Shown here piece by piece: positions 1-10,856 of a stretch of 64,000 nucleotides of DNA. The position numbers and the translations under genes were made by a program. The stretch spans positions 188,501 through 252,500 of the forward strand of contig JARUPY010000534.1 of NCBI GenBank assembly GCA_029817715.1. Direction: 5' to 3'. The notes under the pieces were generated by a model. The model saw only the letters and a program-made list of their open reading frames with translations. It ran no database searches and had not been told where the DNA came from. Each line of letters starts with the position of its first letter. The first letter of the stretch is position 1. The stretch comes from Melastoma dodecandrum. Lineage: Eukaryota; Streptophyta; Magnoliopsida; Myrtales; Melastomataceae.

Positions 1-1670
1 CTGTAGCTCCTCACAGGCGTCAAGTAGAAGCGTAGGAGGCCATTGTCGAGATTGTTTGGAGATTGCTTCACATTCCTGTTCCTCTGCCATAACTCGTCCC
101 TACCATTCATACCCAGGCTTTTGTTCTCGACGAAGCCCCCAATGAGCGATGGACCATCCCCATGGAAGGAGTTCCTCGCACTGACGAACCTCTGATTTGC
201 AGCACCATTTGCATCTCCCTGGGCAACTATCCTCAGCTTCCTCAAAGCTTCACTTTCTGTGGGTCCTTGTCGATGCCCAGATTCCTTGGTGGGGAAACTT
301 TCTTCGCTGCCAAGTTTGCTTTCACTTCTTCTCTGGATCAGATCCCATACTTTCCATGCCTTCCCCCACTTATGCAACTTCTTCAACAGCTTCTCATCGA
401 TATCGCCCACCACAGCATTGCCATCCTTCCCTTCCATCCGATCATCAACACTAGACTTGGAGCTCGATCCCCTCAGATCTTCCTCTGCGATCAATAATTT
501 CGCCCCATAAAACAACTCGTTAGCTGCGGGAGAGATCTTCCCATTCATCGCCAATTTCCTGTCATCTATCTCTGCCAAACTCCCTTTCCTAACAGAATTC
601 AACCGGTCAAGACTCCTCCTTCCCCTGTGCACAGATATCGGCCCATCGTAATAGTCTCTAGTTTGATCGCAGCCACCTGGACTCTTCCATGCTACCTCAT
701 CTACTGCATCAATCTTGCCCTCAACTAGCATTCTATTCCTAAACCCAACATCAATCACTCTCACGTCCTCGAGAAAGGATACCATGGGGTTCGAACTAAA
801 CTGGGGATATTGACAGCCCCTCCCTACCAAGCATCCGTCCCACGAAGCTCTTGGCTTATCCATGGAACTACGCAGGCCATCTAAAGAAAGCCTGCCTGCA
901 TCAACGGAGCGCCTAGGATAGGCGTCGCACGATCTGCGGCCAAGGCCGTAATCCCCAACCTCAGCTTGCATATTCCCGACACAGCTCAGATCGGCATTTC
1001 CTCTTCCTCTTCCTCTTCCACCCATGACCAGACCACTTCCATCAACACCGTGCCTTCGATCTGTTGCCGTCTCCTTATGGCGCCATTTCCTCAACTTCTT
1101 ACTAAAAGACGAAGCCACATCCCAGAAGCCTTTGGCGTTCCTGCCTTTGTGCTTCTTGCTCTCCCACTCCAAATCTATGAACTCCCTCACCGTCTTCCAT
1201 TCGCCCTCTGCTTCCTCGACTTGCGGCTGAGCATTGGGCTGCTCAACATTTCTAGCTTCATTTCGGCAAGAAACCCTAACACGCGGGCGGCTCTCAGTCA
1301 GCTCCTGTTGCTGCTCCGCTGACACCCCAAGCAGAGAGGAGGAGTCGGCCACATGGGGAGGGGGGCCGCCATCCTCGAAGACAAACAGATCGGAGAGGGT
1401 ATTGTGGGAGCGAGAGTCGCAGGAATTGCGGCGGGGCTGGGAGGGGTGAAAGGAACGGGAGGGGAGGGAGGAGGACCTGGTGCGGAGGAAGGAGGAAGGG
1501 TCGGGGGGATGGGAGAGGGGGTCGATGAGGGAGAGGCGCTCGCGGAGGCAGGAGGCGCAGAAACCAGGGGAGGGAGTGGAGGAAGGGTGGCGATTGCAGG
1601 AGTAGGAATGAAGGCCAGCGGTGGTGGTGGTGCTATTGCGGCGGCGATGGTGGTGGTTGGGGATAGTCAT
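1..1670 (-). CDS. OCTOPUS-like (DUF740/UPF0503) membrane-associated protein, 3' end beyond window
   Basis: One uninterrupted minus-strand frame runs from the ATG at 1668-1670 to the window edge (556 codons, no stop), so the C-terminus is missing. The start context is followed by a Ser/Thr/His-rich leader and then the family's cysteine signature FCASCLRERL at about residues 37-46. A basic/aromatic block (EWKTVREFIDLEW, about residue 155-170), repeated Ser-Leu-Asp/Arg motifs (RRSVDAGRLSLDG) and the conserved LLRFYLTPVRSY at the edge follow. Arabidopsis OCTOPUS is a polarly localised plasma-membrane protein that promotes phloem differentiation; relatives share these blocks. Function here is inferred from family only. 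The frame is rich in CT-biased codons at its 5' end. It is transcribed leftward, away from the thioesterase gene. Confidence 0.85.
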   Translation of the reverse strand, partial: MTIPNHHHRRRNSTTTTAGLHSYSCNRHPSSTPSPGFCASCLRERLSLIDPLSHPPDPSSFLRTRSSSLPSRSFHPSQPRRNSCDSRSHNTLSDLFVFEDGGPPPHVADSSSLLGVSAEQQQELTESRPRVRVSCRNEARNVEQPNAQPQVEEAEGEWKTVREFIDLEWESKKHKGRNAKGFWDVASSFSKKLRKWRHKETATDRRHGVDGSGLVMGGRGRGRGNADLSCVGNMQAEVGDYGLGRRSCDAYPRRSVDAGRLSLDGLRSSMDKPRASWDGCLVGRGCQYPQFSSNPMVSFLEDVRVIDVGFRNRMLVEGKIDAVDEVAWKSPGGCDQTRDYYDGPISVHRGRRSLDRLNSVRKGSLAEIDDRKLAMNGKISPAANELFYGAKLLIAEEDLRGSSSKSSVDDRMEGKDGNAVVGDIDEKLLKKLHKWGKAWKVWDLIQRRSESKLGSEESFPTKESGHRQGPTESEALRKLRIVAQGDANGAANQRFVSARNSFHGDGPSLIGGFVENKSLGMNGRDELWQRNRNVKQSPNNLDNGLLRFYLTPVRSY

Positions 1671-2085
1671 GTGCGGGGTGGGGGGGAGAGGTTCACGTCA
1701 ACTCTTCTCCAAAACACTTTCACTCCCCTAACTGACTTCACTTACTGACTCTTCCCCCGTTAAAAAGTCTTCCTTGATATTAAAAAAAAAGCCAAATGAG
1801 TAATTCTACTCAAACTTTATCCGTTTTTTCTTATATTCTGAAATTTGACCGTTATATCAATTATAATCACCGATAAACGAATACGTGGACGGAATCTTAC
1901 GTGTCGCTTAACCAAATCTTATGTGGCGCACATGTGACCGTTAACGTCGTCTGCCCATCGTTAAAGCGGTGACATAGCGTCAACGTGGAATAAAAAAATA
2001 TATATACCACCTCACCAATCTGAGGTAGACTTCCCAAATCACCTAACCCTATCCCGAATCCAAACCCTAACCGAACATCTTCCGG
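1671..2085. other. Intergenic, upstream of the OCTOPUS-like gene
   Basis: AT-rich sequence with C/T and A tracts that should hold the promoter of the minus-strand gene. No coding frame or RNA gene is recognisable. Confidence 0.5.
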
Positions 2086-2480
2086 GTCGCCACCGCTCGA
2101 CGGTCGCCTCCTCGCCGACACTGACCGGCCCGCCCTCTCCCTCCTCCTTTCCCCCTCCGCTTACTCCGTCGTCGCCTCCTCCCTCGTCCTCTAGCCTTCC
2201 TCTGGCTCCGGCTCTGACCCGCTCTGCCACTAACGTACAACACCTTCCTTCTCCAGCATTCCGACCCTCACCTACTCCTCGTCGCCCTTTCCTTCCCCCC
2301 CTCCTCTTCGGGCTCTACCTCTTGCACCTCCACCGCTCCCCAACCCACCCTCCCTCGCCAGGTTTGAGGCCGTCGTACTAGCCGTCTACTCCAAGGAGAT
2401 AAAGTCCCGCAGAGGAAAACCTAATTTGGTCGAGATTCCTTACCACTCCAACCCCTCACTTCTGGATTAGAGGTCCTGTC
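2086..2480 (+). pseudogene. Decayed hyccin-domain (FAM126-like) fragment
   Basis: Joining plus-strand frames gives pieces that resemble the plant hyccin (FAM126 homologue) N-terminal half: LDGRLLADTDRPALSLLL near 2097-2150, DPHLLLVALSF near 2262-2295 and FEAVVLAVYSKEIKSR near 2362-2412, ending near NPSLLD. At least one in-frame stop (2193) and frame changes separate the pieces, and no start or downstream exons are seen. Hyccin proteins are subunits of the PI4-kinase IIIalpha plasma-membrane complex. The match is from memory of the family and the region is low-complexity C/T-rich, so the call is tentative. Confidence 0.45.
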
Positions 2481-3025
2481 ACGTCCGCTCGAGCGACAGA
2501 ATGCGGTTAATGGTGGGCAGGTTGCGTTAATACTCACCTGGACGTCACGTAGGATTTCGTCCACATATTCGTTTAACTGTAATTGTAATTGATATAATAG
2601 TCGTGATGATATTTTAGAAAGTTAAAAATATATCGAAAAAATCGGATAAAGTTTGGAAAAAAAAAATGAAAGACTAAGATTTGGTGGGTTAGGGGGGCGG
2701 GGAAGGGACTCTGCTTTTTCGGCTGACACTGGCAAAGGGTAAGGGTGTGGATGTGGGTTTCTGACTTCGTCAAAACTGTCTTAAATTTATGACTTATGGT
2801 CTGAAGAAGAAGAAGAAGAAAGAAGTTGCAAGGTAAGAAGGTGATCGGAGCCCAAGTTCCCTTGTTTTTGGTTCAATATCAAAACAGGCCCTTTACCATC
2901 ATCCCCCCGTTTTTTTTGGTGGGATGGGAAAGGAAAGGCCCTTAGCACCCCCACCTCCCGTACAAGAAGCACAATCACCCTCGAAGCAAACACAAAGCCC
3001 CGATCGTCTGGACACAGATTGAGAT
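2481..3025. other. Intergenic, promoter/5' leader of the thioesterase gene
   Basis: AT-rich sequence with GAA repeats near 2803-2822 and a T8 tract near 2910. No gene seen. The thioesterase promoter should lie here. Confidence 0.45.
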
Positions 3026-3726
3026 ATGGAGGCGGCGAGGCGGCACCTGAGCGTGACGGAGGAGGAGTCTAAGAAGGTGAGTGGGATGGTGGTACCTCCT
3101 CACAAGTCGGGGGAGTATCCCAGTTTCTACGAGAACTTGAGCCTCAGGGGACTCCAAATCCACAGCGCCCTCCCCGGTCTCATCTCCTGTTCCTTCAAGG
3201 TCCCTCCCCACCTCACCGTAAGATCCCCCCCCCCCTCTCTATTCAGGCTTCCCTTCTATATTTATTATTATTCAGTACTCAATAATGCTTTGGGTTGGGT
3301 TGGGTTCAATCTGAGGGAGGGGTCAGGATAGGAGCGGTAACTTTGCCGCGGGTGCCATCGCCAACCTCATCGACGAAATCGGTTATGCAGCTGTTTACGT
3401 GGAGGGGACTCCCATGAGTGTTTCCGTCAATATGTCCATCGCTTACCTCTCCCCTGCCAAGGCCCATGTGAGTGTGACCTCTCCCCATCAGTGGCCCTCC
3501 TTCCTCTTTAGGGCATGAACCTAGTAAACCTAAGCGTTGCTGATGCTCTTTTCCAAACTCATGATGTGGGTGGGGGGTGTAGGACGAGCTGGAGATCACC
3601 TCCAAGGCCCTGGGACGAAGAGGGAGCTACTCTGGAACACTAGTGGTGCTGCGAAATAAGCAGACTGGCGAGGTTGTGGCTGAAGGTCGGCACTCCTTGT
3701 TCACCCCACCTGCTAGCAAAATCTGA
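3026..3726 (+). CDS. Acyl-CoA thioesterase 13-like hotdog protein
   Basis: Three exons, 3026-3217, 3327-3467 and 3583-3726, all GT-AG and phase 0, give 158 residues. The fold is a single hotdog thioesterase domain (PaaI/ACOT13 type). Exon 2 carries the signature region DRSGNFAAGAIANLIDEIG, where the usual HGG loop is replaced by a plant-type AAGA and the acidic DE pair lies on the long helix. Exon 3 holds the strands SYSGTLVVLRNKQTGEVVAEGRHSLF. The family hydrolyses medium/long acyl-CoA to free fatty acid and CoA. No transit peptide is evident; the C-terminal SKI looks weakly like a type 1 peroxisomal signal (inference). Length matches plant ACOT13 proteins. Confidence 0.88.
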
Positions 3727-4208
3727 GTATGTCCGTGTCTCCAGGATGGTTCAGCTTCAGATCGATCTCAGATTTTTTTTTTTTTTTTTTTAAAAAACAA
3801 CTATATGTGTGTGTGTATGTATAGACCTGATAAAGTAGCTGCTGGTGGTGGTGGTGGGTTGAAGGCAGCAGCTGAAATTAGCAAAAAAAATACCACCAAT
3901 GTGTAAAATATCTGCTGAGGACATACCTGTCGAGGTCCAGAGCTTCAGGACATTCATTCTTCAGGCGATTCGAATGGCATGCACGATTTTGGGGGAGTTT
4001 GGGTTCTGGATGAATGTTGTTAACTGGAAGAGGATCTTTACCCTTTTTGATGTCCCAATAATTTCAAATCCATACTTTCATTGGTTAGTTGGGGGTTCTG
4101 CTTTTGAGCCAATTCCAGAGTAAAAAGGTAAAATTTTTGTTTTACGATAAACCCACCGAACAACAAAGAGATCAGAAGTCACCCACCTTACCCAAGCAGA
4201 AGGAGGAG
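3727..4208. other. 3' UTR of thioesterase and promoter of PHT4 gene
   Basis: Contains a T-tract (about 3773-3790), a TG/TA microsatellite (about 3805-3822), GGT repeats near 3845-3856 and AT-rich DNA. No gene seen. Confidence 0.45.
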
Positions 4209-7032
4209 ATGATGATGAAGTCCCTCTTCCCTCTGAGTAGTAGTAGTCGGCCCTTTCCCTACGCGGACCCTCTTCATCGTTCCCGACTGCGCCTTCCTCC
4301 CGTCTCAGCTCACCTCCCCGACCTTCCGATTCGCAAGCCCTTGTTGCCTACCAGGAGGCCCTCCCTCATCCACCCGCTACCGCCTCCTTCCCTCCCCAAA
4401 TTATCCCCCCGGCTTAGGTTTTCCCGCCACGGTGCATCTACCGGTCCCCTTCGGCAGCAGCAGGAGGACGACGACGACGGAGGAGATGGCTCTTCTTCCA
4501 GCTTCCTGGAGTTCATTACTTCCGAGAGAGTCAAGGTGGTCGCTATGCTCGCCCTGGCCCTGGCCCTTTGTAACGCCGATCGCGTCGTCATGTCCGTCGC
4601 GATTGTGCCGCTCTCTCTTTCCAACGGCTGGTCCCGATCCTTCGCCGGCATTGTTCAGGTCCCTTACTTTCCGTTTACTTTTTTAATTTTCTGCTCTAGA
4701 CATGGGTTCTTTCGAATGTTCCTTCCCGCTGAAGAGGATATTTGATCCTCAGTCAGCTTTCCTCTGGGGCTACTTGGTATCGCCGATTGCTGGAGGGACT
4801 CTGGTTGACTACTATGGGGGTAAGGTTGTTATGGGATGGGGCGTTGCCCTGTGGTCTCTGGCCACTTTCCTTACCCCTTGGGCAGCCGAGTACTCTCTTT
4901 TCGCTCTCCTGGCCATGCGAGTGTTGCTTGGTGTAGCAGAAGGCGTGGCGCTTCCTTGCATGAACAAGATGGTTGCTAGGTAGTAGTGAGCAACAGCTAG
5001 TTCTATTTTGTTCAGTTCTTCCACATCATACCGAGTTGAGTTGATGATTTGATTGGATTTCTCTTCAGATGGTTTCCTCCAACTGAACGTGCAAGAGCTG
5101 TGAGTCTCGCTATGGCAGGCTTTACTCTTGGGAATGCGATCGGACTTATCCTTTCGCCCATTCTCATGTCTAAAGGTGGTATATTTGGGCCATTCGTTAT
5201 ATTTGGGCTGTTCGGTTTCCTTTGGGTCATCGTATGGTTGTTTGCAACATCGAGTTCTCCCAGGCAACACCCTCAGATTTCAAAATATGAGCTGGAGTAT
5301 ATTCTTGGTGGGACAGAGAAGTCTTTTGGGACGGTGAATAAAGCTAAGACCAGTGGCATGTTCCCTCCTTTAAAGCGTTTGCTCTCCCAAATGCCTACTT
5401 GGGCTCTTATGACTGCAAATGCCATGCACAGCTGGGTAATCTGCTCGGTTTTTTTTTTTTGGATAAGAACATATTAGCAGAAATGGAAGACCTGGGAGAA
5501 ACTAGAGGAAAGATATGCTTCGATCAGCGCATATGAAATGTCACGATTAAATGCTTTTATTTGCATAAATTCAGGGATTACCACTTGCTCAGTCGATCTT
5601 ATTCTTGCAGGGATTTTTTGTAATTCTTTCGTGGATGCCGCTTTACTTCAACTCGGTAATGATAATATTTGCTGGAATTTTTATTCTCTTTTTGTACTTC
5701 CTCTTGTCGAAATAGTTGTTAAAGATTCATAATTATTGTAGGTATATCATGTTGATTTGAGACGAGCTGCATGGTTTAGCGCAGCTCCATGGAGTGTGAT
5801 GGCTTTTGTTGGATATTTGGCCGGTATGTGGTCAGACTACTTAATACAGAGGGGAACAACTATCACTCTTACTCGCAAGATCATGCAGGTGGGGCTTCTG
5901 TCTCAAACAAATCTGAACATTTACATCCTTCCATACTGCTTTAGGCACTTGTCGTAATGCCTGCAGAAGACTAGTTAAAAAAATTTGTTGCAAAGGACAA
6001 AGGGGTATATTTTTTAAATTTCGTGAGACCTGTAAATACTATTTCTGATGTTTTATGCCTGGAATTGATTGGGAAGATATCTGGATGAAGTATTTTAGTT
6101 TTTCTCTTTTTTTTTTTGGTAGAAAGGGGAATTTATAGATGCAGATATAGTTTTTCTCTTTTCTCTTGAAATTTTTATCCTTTTGCAGTATGTCAAAAGC
6201 AATATGGCATATGATCTGGGTTTGGTTGTACGATTGTGTCTTCCAGTGCAAAATATGACGTATGAACGCCACCTTGTGTCTGGAAATATATAGTCTTTGT
6301 TAGATAAGTAGGCTTTTATATGTAGTTGTGAATATCGACTGAGTTACAATCTGCTCTTATCAGTCTATTGGCTTTATTGGGCCTGCAATTGCCCTCGTTG
6401 GCTTGACCACAGCAAAGAGACCATCAATGGCATCTGCTTGGCTTACCTTGGCAATTGCCCTAAAGTCTTTCGGTCACTCTGGCTTTCTAGTGAATATACA
6501 GGTTGGCTTATTGTTGGTGCTTTGATTATTTTCCTGTCTTTTCAATTTCTATCTTCCCTAACCTTGGGGAAACATTTTCCTTAATCGCAGGAGGTCGCCC
6601 CTGAATATTCTGGCGTTCTGCATGGTATGATTGCTTAATTTACCCCATTGTTATCCGTGTGTCTTGCATCACTTGTTAAATATGGAAAATCCATCACTTT
6701 ATCCCTCATTACCACAATCTTGATAGCGAGCAAGTGTGCAACATTAATGCGGCCTGTGTAGCCTCCTGCTGGAGGAGTTGAATGCATGATGTAGACGAGT
6801 TTGGCCTGTGTCTTTCCTTTATACAACACCTTTGTCTGTTGTAGGGATATCAAATACAGCTGGAACAGCAGCAGCAATTATGGGGACAGTAGGAGCAGGT
6901 TTCTTTGTTGAATTGGTGGGCTCTTTCCAGGGATTTCTACTGCTTACTTCGCTGTTATACGTCCTTGCTGCAATGATATGGAACATGTTTTCAAGTGGGG
7001 AGAGAATAAATTTTGACGAGGCAGGTACTTAA
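4209..7032 (+). CDS. PHT4-family anion/phosphate transporter, plastid-type
   Basis: Eight exons rebuilt: 4209-4658, 4753-4979, 5069-5435, 5611-5655, 5742-5888, 6364-6501, 6591-6624 and 6845-7032. Phases are consistent throughout and give 531 residues. The first ATG of three tandem ATGs was used. The N-terminal ~95 residues are Ser/Pro/Arg-rich and poor in acid, like a chloroplast transit peptide, followed by an acidic DDDDGGDG stretch. The rest is a major-facilitator (SLC17/PHT4) core with about 12 hydrophobic segments: ALALALCNADRVVMSVAIVPL, the loop RWFPPTERARAVS and GFFVILSWMPLYFNS. PHT4 carriers move phosphate (some ascorbate) across plastid or Golgi membranes. The exact paralogue was not assigned. 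Exon 4 is only 45 bp and exon 7 only 34 bp. Confidence 0.9.
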
Positions 7033-7859
7033 ACGTAATATTCCAACTTTGGGTCCATAAAAAGGAATTATGTCCTCTTACTTCCGACTCGTGTAGCATA
7101 TGCGTGAGATGGGACTATTGTTACCTTTTCATTTCTCTGGTGACTGGACTTTCTCTAATGACTTGACCTATATCCAACTTGTCCTCTTATAGATTCCTGA
7201 GGGAGGACTGTTGCAGCAACCCGCATGATTGGTGAGCCTGTCCGGATAACCTGCCGGGGGGCGACTAACTTACGTGCAGTTTGAAACTGGACGATGGTGA
7301 AGATTATATCCGGTTCAGATGCTCAGAGGTCAGGGAGAGAGCAAAGGAAATGTTGTAACAGCAATCTGAATGTAAGTAGTTATGGCCTTGTGGGGAGCAC
7401 CCATTTGCTGGCTTCGCTCGTCTGTCCGTCGAGAGCAGGGGAAGATCCCAAGTGTTCCTTGGGAGTAGGGCGTCCATAGGTGATATTTGATTTCGTCTAT
7501 GCAACGTGTGTATAAAAGATAAGAAGACCCACAAAGTTAGAAGAATGATTTGCCAAAGTTGCTGAAACCATGTATGAGTTCGTTTATAACGGTGAACATA
7601 TTCCGGGTAAGAAAGAAAGGGGAGAAGCCGGCTTGGGATATTGGTCAACGATTTTGACGGGGTCGTTCGTAACAGTGACCTCAACGACTGACTTCCAGCC
7701 AAGGCCAAATTGACTGGTCCAAAGGAAGACTGCCTCCTTGCCTAAGCCTGCCGTCCCAACTGGTCTCCCTGTCAAACATTCCCCCCACACCTTCATCTCT
7801 ATACGCATTGGATTTCGGAATGGTATGATATTCGTATTCTCCGTACGGACGATCCTAGC
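7033..7859. other. PHT4 3' UTR and CRCK promoter/5' leader
   Basis: No coding frame with family similarity. It should contain the PHT4 3' UTR and the promoter of the kinase gene. Confidence 0.4.
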
Positions 7860-10284
7860 ATGAAGAAAGCCAAGGGCTCCACCTCCGACGGCCTCCCCTC
7901 CGGCAGGAGGACTCCTATTTCTGATCCTCCGTCTCGCGAGATCCCTCCCCGCGGCCCTCTCAAGAGCTTCTTTAGGACTGCCGCTGCCAAGTTGTCCGGA
8001 GTCTTCCGCGTCTTCTCCTCCCGGAAGAGAAGCTCCCTCTCCACCAAGAATCACGAAGCATTTTCCAGCGATTTTCCCTCCCGACCGAGCTTGCCTGGTG
8101 AGTTTTTTTTAGGCTCTGGTTTTGGTGATACGGTTTCTGTCATTAATCGAGTTCCCTTGACGGGGATTTTCAATTTTCTCTTCCTTTTCTTCTTGGCAGT
8201 TTCGAGCGGCGTCTCTAGAGGAAGCAACGGAAAAAGCTCGTCCAAGAACAGATCCTCGTTTTCCTTCAGTTCGACTTCCACCGCTTCCAGCGCTCAGGTC
8301 GGTTCGATTGAATTCACCTTGCAAGAGATCGTGAAAGCCACTGCTAATTTTGCCGCTGCCAATGTGGTCGGGGAAGGCGCATTTGGAACAGTGTACAAGG
8401 GGAAACTGAAGGACGGATTGATAGTTGCAATCAAGCGTGCTCATAAGGTGTTGTCGTTGTCTTTGGTATCTTTTCGTTAAGAGGGAATAACATTAAAATG
8501 ATTCAACTACGTTCAACAGAACATATATGGACAGCCAGCATCAGCAGAATTCCGGAATGAAGTGCTTACTCTGTCAAAGATTGAGCACTTGAATCTGGTG
8601 AGGTTGTATGGATATCTTGAGAATGGAGATGAAAGGATTATAGTGGAGGAGTACATTGGGAATGGAAGCTTGCGGGATCACCTCGATGGTAAGTTTATAA
8701 GATCGGCCAGCATGAGGCTGCCAATATAGCTGTCAACTTCAAATGGCCGGGGGAGATTCAGACAATATGAACTAGGCTCATAGATCAAAGACCTCTGTGG
8801 TCTTACTGGAACTTCCTGATTCTAATCAATAATGGAAAAGTAGATCTAGCACTACAAGAATGGTAATGTTGAAAGAATGTTAAATTCTAAAGATCCCTTG
8901 GCTCCTTTGGCCATCCTTTATCTGTTGTCCATGCCATCTCTTAATGGTTTTATAGTTAACTACTTGATCTGTTTGACGTAATGCTCAACCGAGGGAGTCA
9001 TATGACTGACACTAGGGAGAATGTTCTGTGATGTCTTTTTCTTTCCTAATGACTGATTAAATTTTAATGAAGCAGGTAAAATAGGGGATGGGTTAGAAAT
9101 TGGAGAACGTCTGGACATTGCAATTGATATTGCTCATGCAGTGACCTCTCTCCACTCATATACAGGTAATATCATAAACTAGTAGTTACATCTGAACTAT
9201 GTGCTGTTATATTCTCCTTGAACTGGAGAAAGAAACATTCTAGCCACTGTCTATTAATGGGCCATTAGTTCTTATAATTTAACCCTGCTAGTTTGTTCCA
9301 GATCCTCAGATAATACACAGGGATATAAAGGCATCCAATATATTGATCACAGAGAAACTAAGGGCGAAAGTCGCTGATTTTGGATTTGCCCGTTTAGCTT
9401 CAGAGGATCCTGGTGCAACACACATATCCACCCAAGTCAAGGGATCAACAGGCTACTTGGATCCCGAGTATCTAAGGACCTATCAACTATCTGAGAAGAG
9501 TGATGTTTATTCCTTCGGAGTATTGCTCATTGAAATGATGACAGGGAGACACCCGATTGAGCCCAAACGGCAACCAAATGAGAGAGTGACCATAAAGTGG
9601 GTAAGTATTTTGAACATTTGAGTCCAGTGAACTTTCACTTTAGGTAATTAATTTTGCTGGCCTCAAAACTCTAAGGTATAGAACAAGGATATGTTTGGAG
9701 TTGTTTTCGTGGATTAGCATGAATCTTGATTTAGGACCATGCTGCAGACTGGGACACCTCTTTTCAAGTATACTGTGCTAGTTAAGGCTCAGGAACTGTA
9801 ATTATGTTTTCCTGTGCAGAAAACTTTAGTGGCACATGCTCGTTCATATTTTGTAATTGATGCAACAATGGACAGAGGAGTGGCTTGTTGTTAGAGGAAG
9901 TTAAATTATACCAGAAAGCATTTGTCAGTAAAACCTGGAGAATTTGCTTGTTGGCAGGCTATGCAGAAGCTAAAACAAGGGGACGCAGTTCTTGTAATGG
10001 ACTGGCGGTTACGGAGAAATCCTGCATCAATCATGGTGTTGGAGGAGGTGCTTAAAATTGCTCGACGGTGCATCGCTCCGACCAAGCAAACGAGACCTTC
10101 CATGAAGAAATGTGCGGAAGTGTTGGGGGCAATCCGCAAAAATTACAGGGAGAGAACTAACCTGGCTGTGTCATCCTCTGCTTCTCCCAGTTCCGCAAAT
10201 TATCCGACTAGGGATGTCAAGACTCAAAGACATATATCATTTGGCATAGAGGAGGGTGAGGGCCATAAGTTTGTGTCTGCCTAG
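7860..10284 (+). CDS. Calmodulin-binding receptor-like cytoplasmic kinase (CRCK-like)
   Basis: Six exons: 7860-8097, 8200-8447, 8520-8688, 9076-9165, 9302-9600 and 9958-10284, giving 456 residues. Phases agree at every junction. There is no signal peptide or membrane span, so it is a cytoplasmic receptor-like kinase. The N-terminal ~115 residues are basic and Ser-rich. The kinase domain has the glycine loop GEGAFGTVYKG (137-147), VAIK Lys158, HRD at 254-256 (RD kinase), KASN, and DFG at 274-276; the APE position reads LDPEY. Organisation and C-terminus match Arabidopsis CRCK1-3, which bind Ca2+/calmodulin and act in stress signalling. Intron 1 (102 bp) is a multiple of three without a stop, so retaining it would add 34 residues in frame. 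Confidence 0.9.
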
Positions 10285-10856
10285 TCGGAACCTGTTTCTT
10301 CTCCTGAAGCAAGTTCATTGGATATCCATTGGTGTCTGGGGCATCTGGAATTTGTTGCTTCGGCTTCCCTGGAATGAGGGCAGTGAGGTATTCGAAACTC
10401 GCCTTTTGGGTGATGGTAGCAGTTTTCGTGTGTGCATTAGCATGTCTATTTTGGTATATACGCGTCATTTTCAGTAGCATATGTATTTTGTTCACTGGTT
10501 GAATTGTTTTCAATGACAATGGGCCCCCCATTCAAAACGTCCATTGCAGTAGTGAAATGAATTTATATATTGGCCATCGTTCCTTCTTCCTGGTGAATGC
10601 TCTCCCCGTCCCGTGTCGTCGCTCCCGCAATCCTCGTTCCCAACACGCACCCAACATAGAAGGATCACAGCTACATTTCTAATTCCCCGAAAGCAAATTC
10701 AACTTCAGTTACACAGATCCAGGAGGATCACAAAAAAGAACCCACTCTGATAACATGACGATTAAAGTAAATTGTTCTAGGATTGTGACAGCCAGTTTAC
10801 CATATCACGTACAACACCACCCAACCTAAATGGACCATTACATCCACAGGACCCCA
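10285..10856. other. Convergent 3' regions of CRCK and SR45a genes
   Basis: The kinase (+) and the splicing factor (-) end toward each other across about 570 bp. No further gene is visible. Confidence 0.5.

Noticed and set aside
2039..2075. CCTAACCCTA/AACCCTAA-like bases as an interstitial telomere
   Set aside because: Only two imperfect units, too few for a telomere tract.
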